From the NCBI GenBank assembly GCA_040004775.1, contig JBDUAD010000021.1, positions 1 to 31,702 on the forward strand: a stretch of DNA of 31,702 nucleotides, read 5' to 3'. A program made the translations under genes and the position numbers. Positions 15,565 through 22,524 of the stretch are shown piece by piece; the first letter of the stretch is position 1; every line of letters begins with the position of its first letter. The notes beneath the pieces were generated by a model. The model was not told the origin of the DNA. It did no database searches and saw nothing but the letters and a program-made list of their open reading frames with translations. The DNA comes from JALZBL01 sp040004775. GTDB lineage: Bacteria > Actinomycetota > Actinomycetes > Mycobacteriales > Jatrophihabitantaceae.

Positions 15565-15654
15565 GGTCAGGGGGATGGTGATCCGGCTTGCCCGGGTTCC
15601 GTGCGGATGCCCAGCGGGTTCTACGCTGTCGTGGGGGTCAGCGGAGGGCGCGGA

Positions 15655-16419
15655 TCAGGTAGGCACGCGTCCGAACGCGGTCCAAGCCGCCGCACTGATG
15701 TCCAGCGGTTCATCTGGCAGCAGCTGCCGGCAGCGATCGGCCAGCGCGTCGCGACGCTCATTCTCGAGTGACGCGACGTAGGCACCGGCCGGTCCGACGC
15801 CCAATGTGAACGGCTCCCACCAGTCGGCGAAGGAAGCCACCTCGACCGTCACGCTCAGCCTCGTGGACTCGACGGCACGGAGGCCGGCAGCAGTCATCAG
15901 CTCGGCCAGGTGGCCCTCCCGGGCACCGGCTAGCCCCGATTCGTCGCGGGCCTCGGCGTCGAGTTCCCGAGCCGCTCGCCAGAACACCGACAGCGGGCTC
16001 CCACCTCCGGCATGGTCCCAGACGCACGCCCCGACCACGCCGCCGGGCCGTGTCACGCGAGCCATCTCCGCCAGCCCAGCCACCGGGTCGGGCATGAAGT
16101 GGACTACGAGCTCAGCCAGGGCTGCGTCCACACTGTCGTCGGGGAACGGCAGCCGCTCGGCCGATGCCCGCCGGGCGTCCACCCCGGGTAGGCGTGCGCG
16201 CACTGCAGCGACGAACGGCTGGGACGGGTCCACCGCGGCTACTGCGTCGGCGCCCAAGCGCTCGACCAGCACTGCGGTGAGCGCACCGGGGCCACACCCG
16301 ACGTCGAGAATCCGCTGGCCTGCGCCCACCCCGGCCGCGTCGGCGAAGACGACGGCCAACGGCTCGGAGTAGCGGCCCATGAACCGGTTGTAGGCGTCGG
16401 CGGCCACGTCGAAGCTCAC
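15655..16419 (-). CDS. Class I SAM-dependent methyltransferase
   Basis: A 254-residue Methyltransf_11-type enzyme. Motif I is ILDVGCGPG at residues 37-45, the acidic residue of motif II is in AVDPSQPF, and motifs III-IV appear around ERLPFPDDSVDAALAELVVH and RVTRPGGVVGACVWD. The substrate is unknown; the group includes small-molecule and quinone methyltransferases. The GTG at 16419 starts MSFDVAADAYNRFMGRYSEP, the usual family start. A TAGATT box lies seven bases upstream of it, pointing to a leaderless transcript, so it may have its own promoter 55 bases after the FetB-like gene. Confidence 0.85.
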   Translation of the reverse strand: MSFDVAADAYNRFMGRYSEPLAVVFADAAGVGAGQRILDVGCGPGALTAVLVERLGADAVAAVDPSQPFVAAVRARLPGVDARRASAERLPFPDDSVDAALAELVVHFMPDPVAGLAEMARVTRPGGVVGACVWDHAGGGSPLSVFWRAARELDAEARDESGLAGAREGHLAELMTAAGLRAVESTRLSVTVEVASFADWWEPFTLGVGPAGAYVASLENERRDALADRCRQLLPDEPLDISAAAWTAFGRVPT

Positions 16420-16432
16420 CGGCCGAAATCTA
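16420..16432 (-). promoter_or_regulatory. Possible -10 box for a leaderless methyltransferase transcript
   Basis: On the minus strand TAGATT (16432-16427) is followed by seven bases and then the GTG at 16419. No ribosome binding site is visible. Confidence 0.35.
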
Positions 16433-16474
16433 TAGGAGCCGGGTGGCCGCGTCAGCGCGTCGAGGGAGGGCACG

Positions 16475-17218
16475 TCAGCGGTCGATGGCCGGGAGCGTCC
16501 GCGGGGCCCCCAAGCGGTGGGCCACCAGCACGGCGGTGATCGATTCCGCGCAGAGCAGGCCGACCAGAACGGCGAGCTGGAACCGCGCTGCGCTGCTCGC
16601 GCTGGCTCCGCCGAGCAAGGCGCCGACGAACGCACCGGGCAGCGTGACCAGCCCGACGGTGCGGGTCTGGTCCAGAGCCGGGACGAGCGCCTCGGACACC
16701 GCCGAACGGGCAATGTCGCGGACGGCCTGGCGCGGAGTGGCGCCGATTGACAGCCAGGCCTCGATCTCGTCGCGGCGGCGCACCAGTCCGTCGGCCAGGC
16801 GTCCTCCAGTCAAGGTGGCGGCGGTCATGGTCCCTCCCAGAACGATGCCCGACACCGCCACCAGGTCACGCACCCCGCGGTCGAGCACCGGCAGCCCCAC
16901 GATGAGCCCGATGCTGACCACTGCGCCGGCGGCCACCGACATGGTCACCGCGCGGGCTGCCCCGGCCAGCGACCGCAGGCGGCGCGCGGCCGTCCAGGTG
17001 GCCACGGAAAACATCACGGCGAGCACACCGATGACCGTCACCGGCGCCGCGAAGACGCCGCGCAGTGCGGCCGCGACCACCGCCAACTGTCCCGCGGCGC
17101 GCACGCTGGCGACCACCACGGCCCGCTGCTGCCGGACCTGCGCGACGGTCAGGACGGCGACGCTGATCGCGACGAGGATGACTACCCCGACCGCGAGACG
17201 AATCCAGGGGTCGAGCAT
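16475..17218 (-). CDS. FetB/UPF0014 family ABC-type permease
   Basis: A 247-residue protein with about six to seven membrane helices and a cytoplasmic segment RRRDEIEAWLSIGATPRQAV then RDIARSAVSEALVPALDQTR, followed by TVGLVTLPGAFVGALLGGAS. This segment and the LPGAFxGALLGG box are the UPF0014 hallmark; E. coli FetB works with ATPase FetA in iron export. No FetA-like ATPase gene is adjacent, so the partner must be elsewhere or absent. The ATG at 17218 starts at the first helix. It lies 40 bases downstream of uppP on the same strand. Confidence 0.8.
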   Translation of the reverse strand: MLDPWIRLAVGVVILVAISVAVLTVAQVRQQRAVVVASVRAAGQLAVVAAALRGVFAAPVTVIGVLAVMFSVATWTAARRLRSLAGAARAVTMSVAAGAVVSIGLIVGLPVLDRGVRDLVAVSGIVLGGTMTAATLTGGRLADGLVRRRDEIEAWLSIGATPRQAVRDIARSAVSEALVPALDQTRTVGLVTLPGAFVGALLGGASASSAARFQLAVLVGLLCAESITAVLVAHRLGAPRTLPAIDR

Positions 17219-17258
17219 GGCGGTCGGCGATATGTGCTGGACGCTGGCCGGTCGAGCT

Positions 17259-18278
17259 TCAGCGGTTGACGAGGACGAGGGCCAGCGCGCCGAAGATCAG
17301 GCAATAGATGCCGAACGGCCGCAGCGAGTTGGAGCGGAAGTAACGGCTGAGAAAGGCCACGCTGGCGTAGGCACCGAAGAACGACAACACGCTGCCGAGC
17401 AGGACCTGGCCGCGGATGCCGTCGCCCAACGGCCCGGCCAGATCGGGCAGTTTGAGCACGCCGGCGGCGAGGATGACCGGCGTGGCCAGCAGGAAGGAGA
17501 AGCGCGCGGCATCCTCGTGGTCGAGCCCTTCCACCAGGCCGGCGGCGATGGCCGCGCCGGAGCGGCTGATGCCCGGGGCCAGCGCGGCGATCTGCGCCGA
17601 CCCGATGATCAGCGCCTTACGTACGCCCACCGCGGACAGCCGCCGGTCGGTGGCCTCACCTTCGGAGACGGTCGGTGTCCCGGTGGCCACGCGGGCCGAC
17701 GGCACCGATTCGCGCCGACCGTCCGACTTCGGCAGCGGGTCCGCGGTCGGGAAGCGGGATGGCGCGGTTGGCGCTGACGGCGCGGCTGGCGTCTCGTCCG
17801 TCGGGCGGCCCGCAACCGAGCGTCGGCGGTAGCGCTCGGCCACCAGCAGGACGACGCCGTTGATCATCAAGAAGACGGCGGTCGGATTGGGCTTGGCCAG
17901 GACCGTGCGGAAGGTGTGCTCCAGCAGGAGCCCGGTGATCCCGACCGGGATCGTTGCGAGGATCAGCAGCCAGGCCAACTTCTCCTCCGGGGTGTTCACC
18001 CGTCGGAAGCGGATCGACGTCACCAGGCCGCCCAGGATGCGCGTCCAGTCCCGACGGAAGTACACGATCAATGCCAGCGCGGTGGCCACGTGCAGCCCGA
18101 CGATGAAGGCCAGGTACGGCGACTCGGGTGCGCTGACGTCGAGGTCACGCTTCCAGCTGCCGCCGATGATCGCCGGCAGCAGGATGCTGTGGCCGAGGCT
18201 GCTCACCGGGAACAGCTCGCTCACGCCCTGCAGGAGGCCGATGACCCCCGCCTCGGCCCAGCTGAGATGGCCGCTCAT
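17259..18278 (-). CDS. uppP: Undecaprenyl-diphosphatase with a hydrophilic insert
   Basis: A 339-residue membrane enzyme of the BacA/UppP family. The two active-site boxes are present: GVSELFPVSSLGH at residues 18-30 and PGISRSGAAIAAG near 235-247, the latter with the catalytic arginine. It removes a phosphate from undecaprenyl diphosphate so the lipid carrier can be reused for peptidoglycan. Typical members have about 270-290 residues; the extra length is a proline/serine/threonine-rich insert at about 151-213, after the ERYRRR end of one helix. ATG 18278 follows TGGGGA. It is divergent from the BlaI-like regulator, which often controls cell-wall genes, so its expression may be tied to that system. 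Confidence 0.9.
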   Translation of the reverse strand: MSGHLSWAEAGVIGLLQGVSELFPVSSLGHSILLPAIIGGSWKRDLDVSAPESPYLAFIVGLHVATALALIVYFRRDWTRILGGLVTSIRFRRVNTPEEKLAWLLILATIPVGITGLLLEHTFRTVLAKPNPTAVFLMINGVVLLVAERYRRRSVAGRPTDETPAAPSAPTAPSRFPTADPLPKSDGRRESVPSARVATGTPTVSEGEATDRRLSAVGVRKALIIGSAQIAALAPGISRSGAAIAAGLVEGLDHEDAARFSFLLATPVILAAGVLKLPDLAGPLGDGIRGQVLLGSVLSFFGAYASVAFLSRYFRSNSLRPFGIYCLIFGALALVLVNR

Positions 18279-18392
18279 CGGCGGGTTCCCCACGTCGATC
18301 GGATAGCAGCCAAAGCGAGCGCCGGCATCAGCGGCCTCCGTCCTGGTTCGGTGGCGGTCTCCCGCGAGGAGCCGGTCTGGCAGCATGGGAGC

Positions 18393-18408
18393 TACGACAT
18401 CGGTCGTA
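18393..18408. promoter_or_regulatory. Inverted repeat, possible operator
   Basis: TACGAC and GTCGTA form a perfect 6+4+6 dyad. It lies in the gap between uppP and the BlaI-like gene, beside a second dyad at 18409-18423. Confidence 0.5.
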
Positions 18409-18423
18409 CTACAGGGATTGTAG
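18409..18423. promoter_or_regulatory. BlaI/CopY-type operator
   Basis: CTACA and TGTAG flank a 5-base centre, preceded by TA. Actinobacterial BlaI operators are built on TACTACA/TGTAGTA halves, so this dyad, 20 bases upstream of the blaI-like start, is the likely autoregulatory site. Confidence 0.6.
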
Positions 18424-18442
18424 GAGAAGGAGAGGGGCGGCG

Positions 18443-18889
18443 GTGCCGGATAGGGCGGGCCGGGCTCGGGGCGAGCTCGAACGGGAGGTCCTGGCCGCGC
18501 TGGCGGCCGGCGGCCGAGCCCTGACCGCCACCGAGGTCCTGGATCAGCTCGGCGGCGGCCTGGCCTACACGACCGTGATGACCACGTTGTCACGGCTGCA
18601 CGCCAAGCACGCCATCACCCGCATTCGTGCGGGGCGCGCCTTCGCCTACGCGCTGGCCGGCGGAACCGGCGGCGCCCAGGCCTCGGTGACCGCGTTCAAG
18701 ATGCACCGGCTGCTGGACGGCGGCCACGACCGGGTCGGTGTCCTGTCCCGTTTCGTGGCCGACCTGAGCCCCCAGGACGAGCGCCTGCTCGCCGACATCC
18801 TGGGCAATGACCGCACCGGCCACGACGGGAGCGCCGACCACGAGAGAGGGGCCGGCGACGGTGGCGCCGACGGCCGAAGCGACTCGTGA
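18443..18889 (+). CDS. BlaI/MecI/CopY family transcriptional repressor
   Basis: A 148-residue regulator. The winged helix spans about residues 10-75: GELEREVLAALAAGGRALTA, TEVLDQLGGGLAYTTVMTTL with the recognition helix SRLHAKHAITRIRAGRAFAY. The C-terminal helices (VGVLSRFVADLSPQDERLLA) form the dimerisation part, followed by a charged Gly/Asp-rich tail. Members repress beta-lactamase, copper or respiratory genes until cleaved, often with a neighbouring M56 peptidase. GTG 18443 follows GGAGAGG. The stop overlaps the GTG of the peptidase gene (GTGA), so both are co-translated. The dyads at 18393-18423 are the likely autoregulatory sites. Confidence 0.9.
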   Translation: MPDRAGRARGELEREVLAALAAGGRALTATEVLDQLGGGLAYTTVMTTLSRLHAKHAITRIRAGRAFAYALAGGTGGAQASVTAFKMHRLLDGGHDRVGVLSRFVADLSPQDERLLADILGNDRTGHDGSADHERGAGDGGADGRSDS

Positions 18890-19824
18890 ACGCCATGATC
18901 GCGATCGCCTGCGTGCCGTTGCTCGTGAGCGTCGTCCTGTGGCTGGCCGGGCCGCGGCTCGGCCGGCACCTGCCCGCGCGCGCCGCGACGGTCCTGCTGA
19001 CGGTGGCCGCACTGGCCGCGGCGCTGGCCACCGGCCTCGTCCTGGCCGCGGCCGGATTCCTCGTCCTCGCCACCGACCCTCGCCTGGCCGCCGCGGCCCA
19101 TCTGTCCGCCGCGGCGCTGCGGGCGGCCGACCCCGTGCCGGCCGCAGTGGGGCTGGTTGCCGGCGTCACGGTCCTGGTGCTACTTGTCGCCTCGTCCGTG
19201 CGCGCTATCAGAGCGATCAGTGAGCTGACCTCGGCCGCGTTAGCCTGTCGGCGCCTTGGTCCGGCGCCGGGTGGTCTGGTTGTGGTCGACGACGCCCGTC
19301 CCGCCGCGTACACGGTGCCGGGCCTGTCGGGACGGATGGTGGTGACCACCTCCATGCTGCGGGCACTGCCGCCCGAGGAGCGACGGGCGCTGCTCGCGCA
19401 CGAAGCGGCGCACCTCGACCATCACCATGTGGTCTACGTGCAGCTGGCGTCCCTGGCCGCTGCGGCCAACCCGCTGCTGCGACCGACGGCCGGCGCCGTG
19501 CGAGTGGCCGCCGAGCGCTGGGCCGACGACGTTGCCGCCCAGCGCACCGGGGATCGCCGGCTGGTGGCTACCGCGCTCGCCCGAGCCGGGCTGGCCCGCG
19601 CCGGTGACCCCACGCGGATGCCGGCGGCGGCGTTGGCGGCCGTCGACACCGCGTTGGGGCAACGCATCGAGGCACTGCTGGCGCCACAACGACAGCATCG
19701 GACGGTGACTGTGGCTACGGTGGTGCTGATGACGGTTGGCTGCGTTGTCAGCGGCACGGTGATCGGGCGCGCCGCCCACGACGCGGTGGAACTCGCCCAA
19801 TCCGTCTACGCCCAGACCCGATGA
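18886..19824 (+). CDS. M56 (BlaR1-like) membrane metallopeptidase
   Basis: A 312-residue protein with three N-terminal membrane helices (about 5-20, 34-62 and 87-105), a cytoplasmic gluzincin-type domain with HEAAH at 172-176 and the third zinc ligand Glu210 in ERWADD, and a last helix near 280-300. There is no extracellular penicillin-binding domain, so it is the short BlaR1-like form found beside BlaI genes in actinobacteria. It is expected to cleave the BlaI-like repressor or a membrane partner upon a cell-wall or redox signal. GTG 18886 overlaps the repressor stop. The stop TGA (19822-19824) overlaps the first ATG of a 17-bp repeat array. Confidence 0.85.
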   Translation: MNAMIAIACVPLLVSVVLWLAGPRLGRHLPARAATVLLTVAALAAALATGLVLAAAGFLVLATDPRLAAAAHLSAAALRAADPVPAAVGLVAGVTVLVLLVASSVRAIRAISELTSAALACRRLGPAPGGLVVVDDARPAAYTVPGLSGRMVVTTSMLRALPPEERRALLAHEAAHLDHHHVVYVQLASLAAAANPLLRPTAGAVRVAAERWADDVAAQRTGDRRLVATALARAGLARAGDPTRMPAAALAAVDTALGQRIEALLAPQRQHRTVTVATVVLMTVGCVVSGTVIGRAAHDAVELAQSVYAQTR

Positions 19825-19868
19825 CCGGACCGACCCGATGACCGGACCGACCCGATGACCGGACCGAC
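19815..19868 (+). repeat. 17-bp tandem repeat, three copies, each carrying an ATG
   Basis: The unit ATGACCGGACCGACCCG starts at 19821, 19838 and 19855 (the last copy is 15 bases). The first ATG overlaps the stop of the peptidase gene. Translation from copy 1 or 2 reads MTGPTR and ends at the TGA that overlaps the next ATG. Only copy 3 leads into the long reading frame. Confidence 0.9.
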
Positions 19869-20784
19869 GGCCACTGCGTCGATTCCCGAACCGGTCGCCG
19901 CACCACCGGGGACCGAGGCGCCGCGACGATGGCGACCGAAGCTGCGCTACGAGTTGATCGGGTGCGGACTGCACGGCCACGAGTTGCTGGGTACCGAGGT
20001 GGCACGGGTCCGGCCCGAAGACGCCCTCGTCGTGCGCGCCGACGAGGACGGCCTGCGCTGGTATCGATGCCTGCGGTGCGACTCCTGGCTGCCGCTACCG
20101 CCGCCCACCGAGCCGACCCGTAAGCACCTGCGGCCCCGCGAGGAGATCCCGCTGCCGCTGCGCGGTAAGCCGTTGCGGGACAAATACGTGCTGCGCCTGC
20201 TGGCCATCGACCGGCTGCTGCACTTCGTCGTCCTCGGTGCCCTCGCCGCGGCTGTGTTCGTGTTCGCCCATGATCGGGCCACGCTGAACAGCTACTGGGT
20301 GAGCCTGCTGCGCAACCTGCAGGGCGGCGTGGGCGGGCCGGTACGCGACAGCTCCACGGGCTTCGTCGGCGAGCTCAACAAGCTGTTCACGATCACCACC
20401 GCCCATCTGCTGCTGACCGCCGCGGTGCTGGCCGGTTATGCCCTGCTCGAGGGGGTGGAAGCCGTGGGCTTGTGGTTCGCGCGGCGCTGGGCGGAGTACC
20501 TCACCTTCGTGGCCACGACGATCCTGCTGATTCCCGAACTGTACGAACTGTCCCACCGCGTCTCGGTGCTCAAATTGCTGACGCTGTTCATAAACCTGGC
20601 CATCGCGGCTTATCTGCTTGTCGCCAAGCGGCTGTTCGGTCTGCGCGGCGGAGGAGCCGCCGAGGAACGCGAGCGCGAGCGCGACACCGGCTGGGAGGCG
20701 CTGGAACGCACCTTCCCCACGGTGCGACCGGCGGCGGTCGGTTCGGGGGCCGCGGGCGGGTCCGACTCAGCGGCGGCCTCGTAG
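19855..20784 (+). CDS. DUF2127-like membrane protein with a zinc-knuckle-like N-terminus
   Basis: A 309-residue protein. A cytoplasmic N-terminal region (1-110) carries Cys37, His40, His42 and Cys72-x2-Cys75 in GCGLHGHE and RCLRCDSW, a spacing that could bind zinc. Four hydrophobic segments follow at about 120-140, 180-200, 212-228 and 240-260 (RLLHFVVLGALAAAVFVFAH, ITTAHLLLTAAVLAGYALLE, GLWFARRWAEYLTFVATTIL, LLTLFINLAIAAYLLVAKRL), in the manner of DUF2127 membrane proteins. The C-terminus is charged and low-complexity. Function is unknown. Overlap with the BlaI-M56 genes suggests it is the effector or a partner of that stress pair; that is inference. Confidence 0.7.
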   Translation: MTGPTATASIPEPVAAPPGTEAPRRWRPKLRYELIGCGLHGHELLGTEVARVRPEDALVVRADEDGLRWYRCLRCDSWLPLPPPTEPTRKHLRPREEIPLPLRGKPLRDKYVLRLLAIDRLLHFVVLGALAAAVFVFAHDRATLNSYWVSLLRNLQGGVGGPVRDSSTGFVGELNKLFTITTAHLLLTAAVLAGYALLEGVEAVGLWFARRWAEYLTFVATTILLIPELYELSHRVSVLKLLTLFINLAIAAYLLVAKRLFGLRGGGAAEERERERDTGWEALERTFPTVRPAAVGSGAAGGSDSAAAS

Positions 20785-20866
20785 AAAGGCCCTGCGCGGT
20801 CGCCCGTCGTTCTCCCGGCAGCGTAATTCGTTGCCCGGCGACCTGAACGAACCAGAAGATCCAGTC

Positions 20867-21556
20867 ATGGCCGTCACCTTCGTGCTCGTGCACAGCCCGT
20901 CGGTCGGGCCGTCCACCTGGCGGCCCGTTGCCGACGTGCTGCGGCAAACCGGCCGTTCGGTGGTCGTGCCCGATCTGCGACCGGTAGCCGACGGCCCGTC
21001 GCCCTACTGGCCGCTGGTGCGCGAGCTCGTCGTTGCGGCGGTGGCCGATACGGGCGACGACCTGGTGCTGGTGCCACACAGCAATGCCGGGCTCTTCGTG
21101 CCCGTGCTCGCCGAGGCATTGGCCGAGCGGGTGACGGCCGCGGTCTTCGTGGACGCCGCGCTGCCGGCACTCGACGGCGCGACTGCAGTGGCTGCTCCCG
21201 ACTGGCTCGAGGTGCTGCGGGGCAAGGTGAAGGCCGACGGACGGCTCCCGGTGTGGACGCAGTGGTTCGACGAGCCCGACGTCGCGCCGATGTTCACCGA
21301 CCCGGCAGTGCGGGCCACGGTGGAAGCCGACCAACCTCGCCTGCCACTGGCCTACTACGAGCAGCTCGTGCCCGCACCGCCGGGCTGGCAGCAACACCAC
21401 TGTGCCTACCTCTGGTTCGGACCGCCCTACGACATCCTCGCCGCCGAGGCCACGCAGCGCGGGTGGCCGGTCCGGCGTGTGCCCGGGCAGCACCTGCACG
21501 CGGTGGTCGACCCGTCCGGGGTGGCCGCCGCCGTACTGGATCTCGCCGCCCGGTAA
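20867..21556 (+). CDS. Alpha/beta hydrolase
   Basis: A 229-residue alpha/beta hydrolase. It begins MAVTFVLVHSPSVGPSTWRP, with the oxyanion-hole HS-motif in place of the usual HG. The nucleophile elbow is PHSNAG with the serine in LVLVPHSNAGLFVPVLAEAL. The base is probably a histidine of PGQHLHAVVDP near the C-terminus. No acyl substrate is recognisable; such proteins are esterases or lactonases. The ATG at 20867 is preceded by a modest AGAAGA. It starts 82 bases after the DUF2127 gene and may or may not belong to that operon. Confidence 0.8.
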   Translation: MAVTFVLVHSPSVGPSTWRPVADVLRQTGRSVVVPDLRPVADGPSPYWPLVRELVVAAVADTGDDLVLVPHSNAGLFVPVLAEALAERVTAAVFVDAALPALDGATAVAAPDWLEVLRGKVKADGRLPVWTQWFDEPDVAPMFTDPAVRATVEADQPRLPLAYYEQLVPAPPGWQQHHCAYLWFGPPYDILAAEATQRGWPVRRVPGQHLHAVVDPSGVAAAVLDLAAR

Positions 21557-21564
21557 GCGCCCGG

Positions 21565-21790
21565 CGACGGGGAGGACTTCGATGTCGATGCCGATGACGT
21601 GGCGGAGCTCCTGACCGAGCCGATGCACCTGGTTGGACACTCCTACGGTGGCGTCGTGGCGTTGCTGGCCGCCGCCCGGCGACCGGAGGTGGTCACGTCC
21701 CTCGCCGTCAACGAGCCGCCAGCGTTCGGCTCGTTCGGGACGACCCAGACGTTGCCCGTTTCATCGCCGGAACCGGACGCAATGCTGCCG
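21565..21790 (+). pseudogene. Alpha/beta hydrolase remnant
   Basis: The plus strand reads EDFDVDADDVAELLTEPMHL, VGHSYGGVVALLAAARRPEV and VTSLAVNEPPAFG: the nucleophile elbow GHSYGG and flanking helices of an ordinary alpha/beta hydrolase. The N-terminal third with the oxyanion strand is missing, and after PPAFG the match continues in another frame (DDPDVARFIAGTGRNAA). No C-terminal histidine region is visible. It lies directly behind an intact hydrolase but is a different subfamily. Confidence 0.65.
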
Positions 21791-21887
21791 TCCGGAAACG
21801 GACCTCCTGCACGCTATGGCGGTGGTGGCCCCGGCGGCCTCATCGGACGGCGGGGAGCCCGGATGTCGGGCACCGCAGTGTGCCGCT

Positions 21888-22460
21888 TCACCGTGGACGG
21901 GAGCGGGCGCGCACGTGCGCCCGCTCGCCCTGCGGCCCGAACAGGATCAGCAGCTCGGCCGGCTTGGACCCCGCGCTGCCGAACCAATGCGGAGTGCGAG
22001 TGTCGAACTCGGCCACCTCGCCCGGCCTCATCGTGATATCGAGCTCGCCGAGCCGCAGGTGCACGCGACCGGAGAGCACGAACATCCATTCGTAGCCGTC
22101 GTGCGTTTTCCGGTCGGCCTCGGGTTCACCGCCGGGAAGAATCATCTTGTAGGCCTGGACGCCGCCGGGCCGCCGGCTCAGCGGATACAGGGTCCGCTCG
22201 CCGCGGTGGACCGGGCGGGCCTGCACACGGGGGTCGCTGGTCGGGGCGACGCCGACTAGCTCGTCGAGCGGCACCTGATGGGCCCGGGCGATCGGCAGCA
22301 GCAATTCCAGCGTCGGCTTGCGGCCACCGGATTCCAGCCGCGACAGCGTGCTCACGGAGATGCCGGTCGACGCCGACAGCTGGGCCAGCGTTGCCTGGTT
22401 GCGCCGGCGGAGGGTGCGCAGGCGCTGACCGACCGAGCCGAGCACGATGTCGTCGTCCAT
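21888..22460 (-). CDS. XRE-family transcriptional regulator with C-terminal cupin
   Basis: A 190-residue regulator. An HTH_3 domain covers about residues 8-65: VGQRLRTLRRRNQATLAQLS, ASTGISVSTLSRLESGGRKP, LELLLPIARAHQVPLDELVG. A cupin_2 domain follows at 105-175 with the barrel motifs HDGYEWMFVLSGRVHLRLGE and MRPGEVAEFDTRTPHWFGS. Such proteins sense a small ligand with the cupin. The ATG at 22460 is divergent from the flavoprotein-methyltransferase fusion gene, 64 bases apart, with a near-perfect 17-bp palindrome between them. The regulator therefore probably controls both itself and the fusion gene. Confidence 0.9.
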   Translation of the reverse strand: MDDDIVLGSVGQRLRTLRRRNQATLAQLSASTGISVSTLSRLESGGRKPTLELLLPIARAHQVPLDELVGVAPTSDPRVQARPVHRGERTLYPLSRRPGGVQAYKMILPGGEPEADRKTHDGYEWMFVLSGRVHLRLGELDITMRPGEVAEFDTRTPHWFGSAGSKPAELLILFGPQGERAHVRARSRPR

Positions 22461-22466
22461 CCGTCT

Positions 22467-22483
22467 ATTGCTGGTCCGGCAAT
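22467..22483. promoter_or_regulatory. 17-bp palindrome, likely operator of the XRE-cupin regulator
   Basis: ATTGCTGGTCCGGCAAT is symmetric at seven of eight base pairs around its central T. It lies in the 64-base gap between the divergent starts at 22460 and 22525. Confidence 0.65.
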
Positions 22484-22524
22484 CGATGTTGTCAAGACGG
22501 GTGCACACCGAGCAAGGTTTCTCC

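Noticed and set aside
16443..17777. Plus-strand open frame of 444 codons
   Set aside because: It is antisense to the FetB-like and uppP genes, which have clear motifs and membrane helices; the translation is low-complexity.
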